Of a stretch of 64,000 bases of DNA, positions 50,616 through 59,229 are shown one piece after another (positions within the stretch are counted from its first letter, which is position 1; the number at the start of each line of letters is the position of its first letter). The notes under the pieces were generated by a model. It made no database searches and had not been told where the DNA came from. It was given only the letters and a program-made list of their open reading frames with translations. The stretch lies in contig CAUZEA010000014.1 of assembly GCA_963578605.1 (NCBI GenBank), positions 12,093 to 76,092 of the forward strand, given 5' to 3'. A program made the position numbers and the translations under genes. This DNA comes from JAKVCB01 sp963578605. Its GTDB lineage: Bacteria > Planctomycetota > Planctomycetia > Pirellulales > Lacipirellulaceae.

Positions 50616-51103
50616 CCGCCTACCCGAAAGAACGAGACTTGGTATTGGAAATCCGGTTCCAGCAAGGTGCCACTATCGTGGGGAATGTCACGCTTTGCCA
50701 GTAGATATTGTTGCGTGGGTTATTCTATGCGTCATGCCCCCGAGGTGGCAATTCACCACCGGGCAACGATACCCTGTGCAATACGCTACCTATGCAATAC
50801 GTTTCTTTCCATCCTTGCCCAACCTCATCCTGCCCTCACCCACCCGCTGCCACAGGGATTCACCTGCTGGCGACTACAACCGTTCGGAATTCCAGCAAAG
50901 CGACCCTTCCGTTCTACTCTCAAATCACGCGGTGTACTTCCCAGGCAGCTTGCACCGCAGTTAGAATGAAATGCTGCGGGCGACCTCAAATGCCCCGTCA
51001 GGCAACAAGACTCCAATGCCTGGCCCGTTTGCCTGGCCCGTCTGCAGTCGGACGAACAACCGGGATCATAACGTTTTACAAGCAAATCGTGGAAAAGCAA
51101 CTC
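50616..51103. other. Divergent intergenic region with a 13-bp duplication
   Basis: About 490 bp between the kinase and DUF1080 genes. TGCCTGGCCCGT(T/C) is tandemly duplicated at 51017-51029 and 51030-51042, some 60 bp before the DUF1080 start. No gene seen. Confidence 0.6.
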
Positions 51104-51829
51104 ATGAAACACCCCAAATTCGCGCGCGTCGTCTCGATGGGCCTGATCATGGTTCTGGGTAGCAATACGATCGGGGTATCCGATGAACCTGAACGGCTAT
51201 TTAACGGCAAAGACCTGACTGGCTGGAGCGGTGATCCGGCCGTCTGGTCGGTGGAAGATGGTGCGATCACCGGTCGTACCACCGACCAAACCAAACTTCA
51301 GGACAATACCTTTTTGATTTGGGCAGGTGGCGAACTGGACGACTTTCAACTCAAACTCAAGTTTCTCATTCGTGACGGCAACAGTGGTATTCAATACCGC
51401 AGCCAGGTCACCAACAAAGAGAAATGGCGGGTCGGAGGTTATCAGGCCGATATCGACTCGACTAACCAATATACCGGAATCCTTTATGATGAACTCGGCC
51501 GGGGCATCCTGGCAAACCGCGGAGAACGAATGCTGATCGCCACAGATGGCAAACATTTAGTGACGTCGTTTGACACCGCAGCCGCATTGGAGAATGCGAT
51601 TCGCAACCGGCAGTGGAACGATTACACAATCGTCGCCCGGGGCCCCGTTCTGCAACACATTATCAATGGTCAGCTGATGAGCGAGACGGTAGACCAACAG
51701 ACTGACGCCCGAGAAGCGTCCGGCGTTTTGGCCCTGCAGGTACACGCCGGGCCACCGATGGAGGTTCAATTCCGCAACCTCGAACTAACCCGTCTCGACA
51801 CCGAGAAGGAAGAGTCGGCTAAAGATTAA
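51104..51829 (+). CDS. Exported DUF1080 (3-keto-disaccharide hydrolase-type) protein
   Basis: 241 residues from ATG 51104. A signal peptide (VVSMGLIMVLGSNTIGVSDE) precedes a single DUF1080 domain, a concanavalin-like jelly roll: RLFNGKDLTGWSGDPAVWSV, DGAITGRT, FLIWAGGELDDFQLKLKF, GNSGIQYRSQ, GYQADID, QWNDYTIVARGPVLQHIING and a closing VQFRNLELTRL. The family is abundant in planctomycetes; some members hydrolyse 3-keto-glycosides made by Gfo/Idh/MocA-type enzymes. Two such oxidoreductases occur in the window, one about 1.3 kb away on the other strand. Confidence 0.93.
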   Translation: MKHPKFARVVSMGLIMVLGSNTIGVSDEPERLFNGKDLTGWSGDPAVWSVEDGAITGRTTDQTKLQDNTFLIWAGGELDDFQLKLKFLIRDGNSGIQYRSQVTNKEKWRVGGYQADIDSTNQYTGILYDELGRGILANRGERMLIATDGKHLVTSFDTAAALENAIRNRQWNDYTIVARGPVLQHIINGQLMSETVDQQTDAREASGVLALQVHAGPPMEVQFRNLELTRLDTEKEESAKD

Positions 51830-52016
51830 GAATGGGGACCAGCACGAGAGGTTCGCCGCGCCGATCATGTCGCTACTCGGGCGGAACAAGGGGTCAATAC
51901 ATGCGACCTAGATCAGGTGGTCCCGGCTCCCCCTCTCGCACGAAGGGCATACCACGAAGCTGTGGTTGCGATTGCACCTGCCTGGAAAGCCAAGACTCGT
52001 GCCCTACGTTACCCGC

Positions 52017-53150
52017 CTAGCACTCAACCCATTGCCCATCTTTTGCACTTTCGAGAACGGCGTCGCAAACCCGCTGAGTTTCGAGCGCATCTCGAAAAGT
52101 CGGACTGACGGATTCTCCCTTGGCATAACCCGCGAGAAAGTCGGCGACCTGGTGGACGAAACTGTGTTCGTAGCCGATTTGCAAGCCGGGCACCCACCAA
52201 TTCCCCATGTAGGGCATATCGCCATCCGTCACATGAATTGACCGCCAACCGCGAACCAATGAATCGTCGCCGTGATCGAAGTACTGAAGGCGATGCATGT
52301 CGTGAAGGTCCCAGATAATGGATGCATGCTCACCGTTGATCTCAAATACGTACAGCGCTTTGTGCCCTCGTGCATAACGGGTCGACTCAAAGGTAGCCAG
52401 TGATCCGTTGTCGAACCTGGCCAGGAACGCGCAGGCATCATCAATCTCAACAGGCTCGACCTTTCCGGTTTCAGTGTGCATACGTTCTTTGACAAAGGTT
52501 TCGGTCATGGCGGTCACGCTTTTGATCGACCCGTTAAGCCAGAGAGCCGTATCAATGCTATGGGCAAGCAGGTCACCCGTAACACCGCTGCCAGCGGCGG
52601 CGGCGTCGAGTCTCCAGAGGGCAGCGCCTCCTTGTGGTAAATCTTCGTTGATCGTCCAGTCCTGAAGAAACACCGCCCGATAGTGGAAAATGCGTCCCAG
52701 GCGTCCTTCATCGATCAGTTGTTTGGCGAGTGTCACCGCCGGAATACGTCGGTAGTTGTACCAAACCATATTTGGAACACCGGCTTTTTCAACCGCCTCA
52801 CACATTTCTGTGCCTTCAGCCGAATTCATGGCCAGTGGTTTTTCACAAAGGATAATCTTCCCGGCTTCAGCAGCAGCGATGGAGATTTCTTTATGAAGAT
52901 TGTTGGGAACACAAATGTCAACCACGTCAATGTCGTCACGCTGGACTAATTTTCGCCAATCCGTCTCGACGGCCTCGTATTTCCAGTTGGTGGAAAACTG
53001 TTGTGCTTTATCACCACTGCGGGCACAAATGGCCTTGAGGACGGGCTCATATTCGAGCGGGAAGAACTGGTTGACTTTGCGATAAGCATTCGAATGAGCA
53101 CGGGCCATAAAGCCGTAACCAATCATCCCGATACGAAGTGGTTTGAGCAT
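52017..53150 (-). CDS. Gfo/Idh/MocA-family oxidoreductase
   Basis: 377 residues. The Rossmann motif LRIGMIGYGFMARAHSNAY, the catalytic Lys motif LCEKPLAMNSAEGTEMCEA, and the substrate-domain GDLLAHSIDTALWLNG are typical. Conserved YNYRRIPAV and RGWRSIHVTDGDMPYMGNWW resemble the inositol/3-keto-sugar branch. It uses NAD(P) on a sugar or polyol. It lies 171 bp after the cupin gene on the same strand, and both may serve one sugar pathway together with the nearby DUF1080 protein (inference). Confidence 0.92.
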   Translation of the reverse strand: MLKPLRIGMIGYGFMARAHSNAYRKVNQFFPLEYEPVLKAICARSGDKAQQFSTNWKYEAVETDWRKLVQRDDIDVVDICVPNNLHKEISIAAAEAGKIILCEKPLAMNSAEGTEMCEAVEKAGVPNMVWYNYRRIPAVTLAKQLIDEGRLGRIFHYRAVFLQDWTINEDLPQGGAALWRLDAAAAGSGVTGDLLAHSIDTALWLNGSIKSVTAMTETFVKERMHTETGKVEPVEIDDACAFLARFDNGSLATFESTRYARGHKALYVFEINGEHASIIWDLHDMHRLQYFDHGDDSLVRGWRSIHVTDGDMPYMGNWWVPGLQIGYEHSFVHQVADFLAGYAKGESVSPTFRDALETQRVCDAVLESAKDGQWVEC

Positions 53151-53321
53151 GTTGTTACTTTCAACTCGCGGGGGTCTGCTGTTTCAGGTAAACGTTGGTC
53201 CCAGAACGGAGATTCACGTCCTACGGGAAAAAAGGGCTTTTCCGCCGTTAGCTCTCATCCCAACCATAGGCATCGCGAACGGCCAACATGGCAGCCAGGA
53301 CATTATTGTGAAGCTTGGGAA

Positions 53322-54593
53322 TCAACAAGATTTTCGACAATCACCGACCTCGGGAACTTGAGGGTGGATATCGGGACCAAAATAACGGAGACCGACGAGC
53401 GGTTCGCTCCCGGTGTTTTCAATCTCCAAACCGGCGATCGCGGCCTGAGAGGTGATGTAAACTTCGTCTTCCGTTCGCTGTCCAAATTGAATCATCGCGG
53501 GCGTTTGCAGCGGGAGCGGTCCCATACGCCCCCGCCCCTGAACAGTAATCCAACCACTGGCACCCGGATCGGCAAGGCGACAAGTGGCCCCTGGTTCAAC
53601 CGTGAGTTCCTTTGCACTGAACCGCTGGTGCCCATCGATCGTCCCATACACGATCCAGCGGTCGGTGAATCCGTCGCCACTACTGGCAGGATCGACGATC
53701 GGCTCCAAATAGTTGTGTTCCTTAAAGTGCGTATCGACGTTGCGCTCCCAATCAAGCTGACCGACGATAAAGTCCAGGTCTTGATGTTTGTCGGATGGCA
53801 TATCCTTCACCAACAGAGACCAGGGAACCTCCCGGCCTTCGACCAGCGACTGATACATGCCAAAGACATCGCTACCCCACTGCGGTTCATAAGTACAGAG
53901 CGAACCTGGGGCATGCAGGACCCCTGGCGGGATTAACCACCCGGTACCTCGCTGCAATCGGTAGGCGCGAGACAGGTCAAGAACGCCGTTGTCTCCCTGA
54001 TACCAGTTTTCCAGACAGGTCCGAACCTGATCTTTTGTCGTTCCCGGTTCGAGTCCCATAAACGTGTACGCAAAGTTGTTGTCGACGTTGTTCAACTGAG
54101 GAGGAAAGTAGTAACTCTCCGGTTTCCCTTCCTGGCCTACCAGTGCCGCATCTTCGTACCGCTGATGCATGTGGTGGGGAATGGGCCCCATGTTGTCGAA
54201 GAACTTGGAATAGACCGGCCAGCGGCTGTATTTATCGTAAAGCCGGCTACCGATTGTCCGATCGGGAGCCGCATCAATCGCCTCTTTCAATAAGAAGATT
54301 TGATCGCCAACAGCACAAAAACTCTGACCTTCGTGCCAGACGCGCCCCTCGTTAGCCGCATCGGTCGTGCTGGCAAACCACCGTTCATCGATACCGCCTC
54401 GCTCGGCGCCATAGGCGTACCAATCGCCAGGAGCCAATTTGATCCGTTTGCCGGGATGTAGAAATGAACGCGGTACCCAGTTCGGGATCAATCGCAGCAA
54501 GCCTTCTCCTTGATCGAGTGCCCGTTCAACCAAGTCGGACACCAAGTCGCCACGCTGAACCACTTCGCCAGTAAAGGTTGTTTGCTCAATCAC
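53322..54593 (-). CDS. Cupin-fold protein, mannose-6-phosphate-isomerase-like
   Basis: 423 residues. Two beta-barrel regions: the first has the metal-binding signature GPIPHHMHQRYEDAALVGQE with Glu and paired His, and FAYTFMGLEPGT; later GTGWLIPPGVLHAPGSLCTY supplies the last His. The C-terminal barrel includes SAKELTVEPGATCRLADPGA and VQGRGRMG. The arrangement is like class I phosphomannose isomerases but sequence similarity to the standard enzyme is limited. Possibly a sugar isomerase or binding protein. First gene of a pair with the Gfo/Idh/MocA oxidoreductase. Confidence 0.75.
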   Translation of the reverse strand: MIEQTTFTGEVVQRGDLVSDLVERALDQGEGLLRLIPNWVPRSFLHPGKRIKLAPGDWYAYGAERGGIDERWFASTTDAANEGRVWHEGQSFCAVGDQIFLLKEAIDAAPDRTIGSRLYDKYSRWPVYSKFFDNMGPIPHHMHQRYEDAALVGQEGKPESYYFPPQLNNVDNNFAYTFMGLEPGTTKDQVRTCLENWYQGDNGVLDLSRAYRLQRGTGWLIPPGVLHAPGSLCTYEPQWGSDVFGMYQSLVEGREVPWSLLVKDMPSDKHQDLDFIVGQLDWERNVDTHFKEHNYLEPIVDPASSGDGFTDRWIVYGTIDGHQRFSAKELTVEPGATCRLADPGASGWITVQGRGRMGPLPLQTPAMIQFGQRTEDEVYITSQAAIAGLEIENTGSEPLVGLRYFGPDIHPQVPEVGDCRKSC

Positions 54594-54860
54594 TGCTTAT
54601 GCTATTGCTTCCATAAAAAAGACTTCTTGGACTGCAAGGGCCAACAGCATAACGCAATCTGTACCCTGTTTGTAGGGCCCAATAAGCCAAAACTACCACT
54701 CACAACCCACGGTAAGCCCGAAAAAGTTCACCGCGACTTGTTCACCTGATCAGACGGAGTGTGAAACCTGCGCAATTGTCCGCAGTCTACCCGGGTGCAC
54801 GCCGTCAATCGACTTCCCCTGTGGTCTTTCTGGCCCTTGAAGCGGATTCAGACCTGCCGT

Positions 54861-55538
54861 TCAGGCAACCGGAACGAGTTGCCCCGCATCGAGTTCCACC
54901 TGCTTTTCAGCTACCTTAGCCAGCCGACGGCTGTGAGTCACCACGACCAAAATGGCATGATATTGGGTTGGCAACTCGGCCAGCAATTCAGAAATAGTAC
55001 CTGCAGTGGTTCGGTCTAGATTTCCGGTTGGTTCGTCGGCCAGGATCAAAGTTGGCTCGCGAACCAAGGCTCGAGCAATCGCAACACGTTGACGCTCACC
55101 ACCAGACAACTCAGCGGGACAATGGTCGAGCCGGTCGGCAAGCCCCACCCGCTGGAGCATGCCCCGGGCCCGCTGCTGCTGCTGGTCGCCGGCCGAGCGA
55201 CTGGCCAGGAACGGGACCAGTACATTCTCCAACGCCGTGCACTGTGGCAAGAGATGATGTTCCTGGAAAATGAAACCAACCCGTTCCCCACGAAAAACAG
55301 CCAACTCGGCATCGCTGAGCGTAAACGGGTCCTGGCCCGCCAGGTGGACCGACCCGGAGGTCGGTGGTTCCAGCGATCCCAAAATCGCCAGCAGAGTGCT
55401 TTTTCCCGAACCGCTAGGCCCCATGATTGCCAAACTTTGGCCACGCTCCAGTGAAAAGCTCACCCCATCCAAAACTCGCAAAGGCTCGTGGGGGGTGGAA
55501 TATTCCTTCACGAGATTCTCAACCACGAGGTCAGGCAT
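54861..55538 (-). CDS. ABC transporter ATP-binding protein, LolD/MacB type
   Basis: 225 residues, complete. Walker A GPSGSGKSTLLAILG, Q-loop FIFQEHHLLPQCTALENV, signature LSGGERQRVAIARALV, Walker B LILADEPTGNLDRTTA and the switch His in VVVTHSRRLAKVA. These match the LolD/MacB/FtsE subfamily that works with MacB-type permeases on lipoproteins or efflux. No permease gene lies beside it; downstream of its stop there is only the intergenic gap before the cupin gene. It follows the prenyltransferase-repeat gene by 44 bp, so co-transcription is likely. Confidence 0.93.
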   Translation of the reverse strand: MPDLVVENLVKEYSTPHEPLRVLDGVSFSLERGQSLAIMGPSGSGKSTLLAILGSLEPPTSGSVHLAGQDPFTLSDAELAVFRGERVGFIFQEHHLLPQCTALENVLVPFLASRSAGDQQQQRARGMLQRVGLADRLDHCPAELSGGERQRVAIARALVREPTLILADEPTGNLDRTTAGTISELLAELPTQYHAILVVVTHSRRLAKVAEKQVELDAGQLVPVA

Positions 55539-55582
55539 ATCAAGATTTTCGCGGTTGCGGGCCAGGTCGCAAGGGGGGCCTG

Positions 55583-56497
55583 CTACCGGGTCAATAAAGC
55601 CAGGGCACCCAGCCCATAAAACGAATATTCGACATCGACCGTATCATCCCACGCCGCCGCCAGGAACCCACCCGACTCGACCATCAACGATTCGACAAAC
55701 TCGCGGGCAGCCGCCACGTTGATCTTCTCGAGTCCGCCGAGGTCTTGCAACGTGAGTATTCCGGTAAAGGTACTCAAAATGTCGGCCATTGGGATTCGCG
55801 AGTTGGCCCGCAGGCCTCCCTCGTCGGTCTGCATTTCCACCAGAAAATTAATCGCGTTGTCACGGATCGTCTCCAGTGGATGACTGTTGCAGGCATCCGC
55901 GGAACAAATCCTCAACAATCCGACCGCTGCAGCTGTCGGATTGGTTCCACTGCGTCGACTTACGCGAATCTCGACAAAACCTCCATCTTCTCTCTGGGAA
56001 TTGAGCACAAAGTTGACCAACCGCTGGGGCTCGGGCATGGGCTGGTCAAGCAACTGGTACGCCAGGCGAACGAGGAATGAGTGGTAGGTGCTGCTCACGT
56101 GACCCTCTGCAGCTTTGGCGTACCCGCCATCATCACGCCGGAGCGATTCAAGTGCTTGTGTCACTTTAAAGCGCCAGTCTTTGGGCTGGTTTGCAAAGGC
56201 ATCGATGCCTGAAGCGGCTTCCAGCAGGGCCGCTCCGTAAACTAGCGAAAGGAAATCGACGACCGGAACCTGCTCGGTAAGGCGACTGCGAAGAAACTCG
56301 GCAGCCCGATCTGCTGGGGCTCCCTCCAACTGCCCCAGGATGGCCATGCTACGCAATCCGAAGCCCGTGTAATAGAAATCGCTGCCTCCCGCACGTCCAG
56401 CAAATCCCCCATCTGATTGTTGCGCCCGTCGAAAGAAATCGGCTTGCAGCGCGCGACAGCTGGCCGGCAGTGATTCAACGCCACGGGCAAGCCGCAA
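55583..56497 (-). CDS. Prenyltransferase/squalene-cyclase-repeat protein
   Basis: 304 residues counted from TTG 56497. Alpha-alpha barrel repeats of the prenyltransferase beta-subunit/terpene cyclase type: QQSDGGFAGRAGGSDFYYTG, LRRDDGGYAKAAEGHVSSTY, NSQREDGGFVEIRVSRRSGT, and MQTDEGGLRANSRIPMADIL. No zinc-ligand set of true farnesyltransferases is obvious. The frame is open back to the thioesterase stop, and conserved-looking sequence (PYHVELTLRLARG) precedes the TTG, so the start may really be ATC at 56533, which has GAGGG six bases upstream. Probably binds an isoprenoid; exact job unknown. Confidence 0.85.
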   Translation of the reverse strand: MRLARGVESLPASCRALQADFFRRAQQSDGGFAGRAGGSDFYYTGFGLRSMAILGQLEGAPADRAAEFLRSRLTEQVPVVDFLSLVYGAALLEAASGIDAFANQPKDWRFKVTQALESLRRDDGGYAKAAEGHVSSTYHSFLVRLAYQLLDQPMPEPQRLVNFVLNSQREDGGFVEIRVSRRSGTNPTAAAVGLLRICSADACNSHPLETIRDNAINFLVEMQTDEGGLRANSRIPMADILSTFTGILTLQDLGGLEKINVAAAREFVESLMVESGGFLAAAWDDTVDVEYSFYGLGALALLTR

Positions 56498-56542
56498 GGT
56501 AAGTTCAACATGGTAGGGAACGGGATTGTCGATAGTGAACCC

Positions 56543-56965
56543 TCAATCGATCAAAACCGAACGGAGTTTTTCGGCAATCGCCTCTGGAATGGGAATCGAC
56601 TTGGGCGGCTGACCCTGTGCGATACGACAGCAAACACTGGTCATTTCGCCAATTGCGATTTCCACTCCATCGCGATGAAATTCGAAACGATAGGTGACGC
56701 TCTTGGTCCCAACCCTTTGGACACCAACGGTAATCTGCAAGATGTCTTCACTTTGGGCCGGCGCTTTAAACTTGCAAGCAACCGTCACCCGCGGAAAGCT
56801 GATCGTCTGCCCATCCACCTGGTCGAAAATGCTGTACCCCCAGGTTCGCAGCATTTCGTGTTCAGCCGACTCCATATAGCGAAAAAACGACGAGAAATGC
56901 GCGATGCCCGCCATATCAGTGTCGCAGAATTCAACAAAGCGGGTCGTGCGAAAGGGAGTTGTCAT
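56543..56965 (-). CDS. Acyl-CoA thioesterase, YbgC/4HBT hotdog family
   Basis: 140 residues. N-terminal RFVEFCDTDMAGIAHFSSFF contains the family Asp and His region, followed by the long central helix RYMESAEHEMLRTWG and strands ISFPRVTVACKFKAPAQSED and TYRFEFHRDG. It hydrolyses an acyl-CoA thioester. Only one in-frame TGA and 45 nt separate it from the prenyltransferase-repeat gene in the same reading frame. Forms an operon with that gene and the LolD-type ATPase. Confidence 0.9.
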   Translation of the reverse strand: MTTPFRTTRFVEFCDTDMAGIAHFSSFFRYMESAEHEMLRTWGYSIFDQVDGQTISFPRVTVACKFKAPAQSEDILQITVGVQRVGTKSVTYRFEFHRDGVEIAIGEMTSVCCRIAQGQPPKSIPIPEAIAEKLRSVLID

Positions 56966-57072
56966 GCAACTCAGGATAGCAAGAGGAACGGAACGAAGCC
57001 ACGACTTCAGGGAGCCCGGGGCTACGTAAGCACCCGGTTAACGGAACAGGTAGGGACCCAACCAACGTGGCC

Positions 57073-57351
57073 TTAATCGCCACAGTAGGACATCAGGGCC
57101 ATGAAGCGGGCACGCTTGACTGCCCTGGCGACGGCATGCTGGCTGGCGGCATGGCAACCCGTCTTTCGTCGGCTCACAATGCGTCCGTGGCGATTCGTCA
57201 ACTTTCCTAAGAGGTCAAGGTCCTTATAGTCAACATGCATGGGCCTTGGTTGTGCGCCGTCGATCCAAATGGGATCCTTTTTGGGAGCCTTGTTGATTTT
57301 TTTTTTGCGGTTTTGCTGGAACGGCTTGCGCTTGAACTTAGGCCTAGGCAT
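57073..57351 (-). CDS. rpsR: 30S ribosomal protein bS18
   Basis: 92 residues. The conserved core is VDYKDLDLLGKLTNRHGRIV, SRRKTGCHAASQHAVARAVK and RARFMALMSYC, the S18 fold that binds bS6 in the platform of the small subunit. The N-terminus (RPKFKRKPFQQNRKKKINKA) is a basic extension beyond the usual 75 residues. Not next to rpsF or rplI, so the classic S6-S18-L9 operon is broken up here. Confidence 0.95.
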   Translation of the reverse strand: MPRPKFKRKPFQQNRKKKINKAPKKDPIWIDGAQPRPMHVDYKDLDLLGKLTNRHGRIVSRRKTGCHAASQHAVARAVKRARFMALMSYCGD

Positions 57352-57659
57352 GATGGTTCGACGAATTCTCTCTCTGGTTCTTTCTCTGGGGAGCTACAGA
57401 GATTCCAAAACCAGTCGTGAAGCAGGAATCTCTCACGGAATCCGCCATTGTACCCGGCCCGCTCGTCCACACAAGGGGACACCAAGTGCCGGGGAGCCCT
57501 GTGCAGATCACTCCCCGTCGAAATAGCCCCACGGCCTCTCAAGACGCCAGAAATTCAATAAATAGACTTGGCGCCTGCAGAAACCGGAGCCTGAACAGAC
57601 CTGAACGGAATCGTGGGGTGGCTTTCGCAACTGGCGGCGCCACGAGCGGCGGGCCGCTG
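57352..57659. other. Intergenic, no gene seen
   Basis: About 310 bp between the GT4 glycosyltransferase and rpsR. Nothing recognised; should include the rpsR promoter. Confidence 0.45.
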
Positions 57660-58949
57660 CTAGCAAATTACCCGACGATAGAGGTCTCGTGTTTGCTGGG
57701 CCATCCGTTCTGCATGGTAACGGTCGTAAATGGCCCGCTGACCCGCCTGCCCTATTTGATTGGCCCGCGGGGCATCGAGCAGAAGCTCGCCCAGTTTCGC
57801 TGCGAGGTCCACGGTGTTGTGAGGCTCACACAACAAGCCACCGCCCGTGTCTTGCACCAATTCAGAAAAGCTACCATGGTCGGGCAAAACCGCTGGAACC
57901 GCGTTGGCCATGGCCTCAAGGACCGACAGTCCCTTCGCCTCAGGGAACAAGGCCGGGACGCAAAAGATGTCGAGTGACTGCAGCATGGCAATCTTCTGGG
58001 TGCGACTAACCTCACCGAGGTAGCTGAACCGCCCCGCCAAAGTCCCTCCTGCGACTCGATTTTGGACCTGTTGCAGGTAAGCCTGCTCAGCCTTGCCCAC
58101 ATAACCGGCAACTCTTAACTCGAACGGAGGCAGGTCAGACATTTGGTCGAGCAACTCGCACGCTTCGACCAATTGGTGCAGGCCTTTGTCCTGGCAGATT
58201 CGGCCAAGAAACCCGATCACCCGCGGCGCATTCTCAGAACTCCTACTGCGAGAACCGTGTCCCTCTAGACGCAGCCCATGTCGGATAACATGAATTTTCG
58301 CACGATCGACCGACAGGTAAGCCGACATCCGGTCTGCATAGTAGCTATTGAATGCGGTGAATGCGTCGACATCCCGCGCCCGTTCATACAAGAGCTCACG
58401 TGCCTGGTCGTAGTAGGGTTGCGTGAGTCGCTCCAGGAACGAATCTTCGCCCGTAAGTGCACAAACGACCGGTGGCCCCAGGTTGCCGGAAAAAATCCGA
58501 GCCATGCCCAGCAACATTGCGTTGGAAAGTTGGATCACATCGGGCCGTACTTCCTTCAAGAGCCAGCGGGCCAACTTTTGAAGTTCCTTGTGCTGGTTGC
58601 CATCTTCGCCACGCAACATCGACACGGTTAAATCACCCAACCTGGTGGGATCGACACTACTGGCACGGTGGCTCAAACTGTTCAGCAGAATCGGGCGGTC
58701 CAGCAGACGATCGAACCACCAGGGCGTGTGGCGGAAGAGGACTGATTTCTGCTGCAAAAAAACATTAATGCCGCCAAAAAAGACTCTGGAATGGCTGACA
58801 TCGGGTTCATCGGTTCGCAGTGGGGTATAGGTTGGAATAAGGATGACATCTTCTCCCAGGTCCAGTAGCGCAGCGGCCAGTGTGTTGTCGTGCAGACAAC
58901 TTCCGCAATACATACCTGCCGCACCAGCAGCGATCGAGGCGATTTTCAT
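57660..58949 (-). CDS. GT4-family glycosyltransferase
   Basis: 429 residues. GT-B fold: an N-terminal acceptor domain beginning MKIASIAAGAAGMYCGSCLH, with RPDVIQLSNAMLLGMARIF, and a C-terminal nucleotide-sugar domain with VIGFLGRICQDKGLHQLVEA, KIAMLQSLDIFCVPALFPEA and the EX7E-type motif in FPEAKGLSVLEAMANAVPAV. Transfers a sugar from an NDP-sugar, probably to envelope glycans or a lipid. The N-terminal GMYCGSCLHDN element is distinctive and seems peculiar to a sub-branch. Monocistronic. Confidence 0.92.
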   Translation of the reverse strand: MKIASIAAGAAGMYCGSCLHDNTLAAALLDLGEDVILIPTYTPLRTDEPDVSHSRVFFGGINVFLQQKSVLFRHTPWWFDRLLDRPILLNSLSHRASSVDPTRLGDLTVSMLRGEDGNQHKELQKLARWLLKEVRPDVIQLSNAMLLGMARIFSGNLGPPVVCALTGEDSFLERLTQPYYDQARELLYERARDVDAFTAFNSYYADRMSAYLSVDRAKIHVIRHGLRLEGHGSRSRSSENAPRVIGFLGRICQDKGLHQLVEACELLDQMSDLPPFELRVAGYVGKAEQAYLQQVQNRVAGGTLAGRFSYLGEVSRTQKIAMLQSLDIFCVPALFPEAKGLSVLEAMANAVPAVLPDHGSFSELVQDTGGGLLCEPHNTVDLAAKLGELLLDAPRANQIGQAGQRAIYDRYHAERMAQQTRDLYRRVIC

Positions 58950-59229
58950 GGAAACAACCTGGGAGGGATCTCTGACTCGCGGTTACGCTTATAACGTATG
59001 TTCATTCTAAACCTGTGCGAGTAAGCAGTTGGGGAATCGGGCATCCCTGCGTAACTGTTAGCATAACCACAACCAAACGCGGCAGCAGTGGGCCGGTGTG
59101 CAGCGCGCAAGTCTGGCGACGGTCCAAGCGTGGCGGCGGTGACCGGCAGTCAACGAGCAGGTCAAAACGTGCCAACGTCGAACCGATGCAGACTCCTTGA
59201 CCCCATTCTCCATGCTGACGGCAACGATT

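Noticed and set aside
54040..54062. tRNA T-loop-like GGTTCGAGTCCC
   Set aside because: Falls inside the cupin-fold gene and has no matching acceptor, D or anticodon stems around it.
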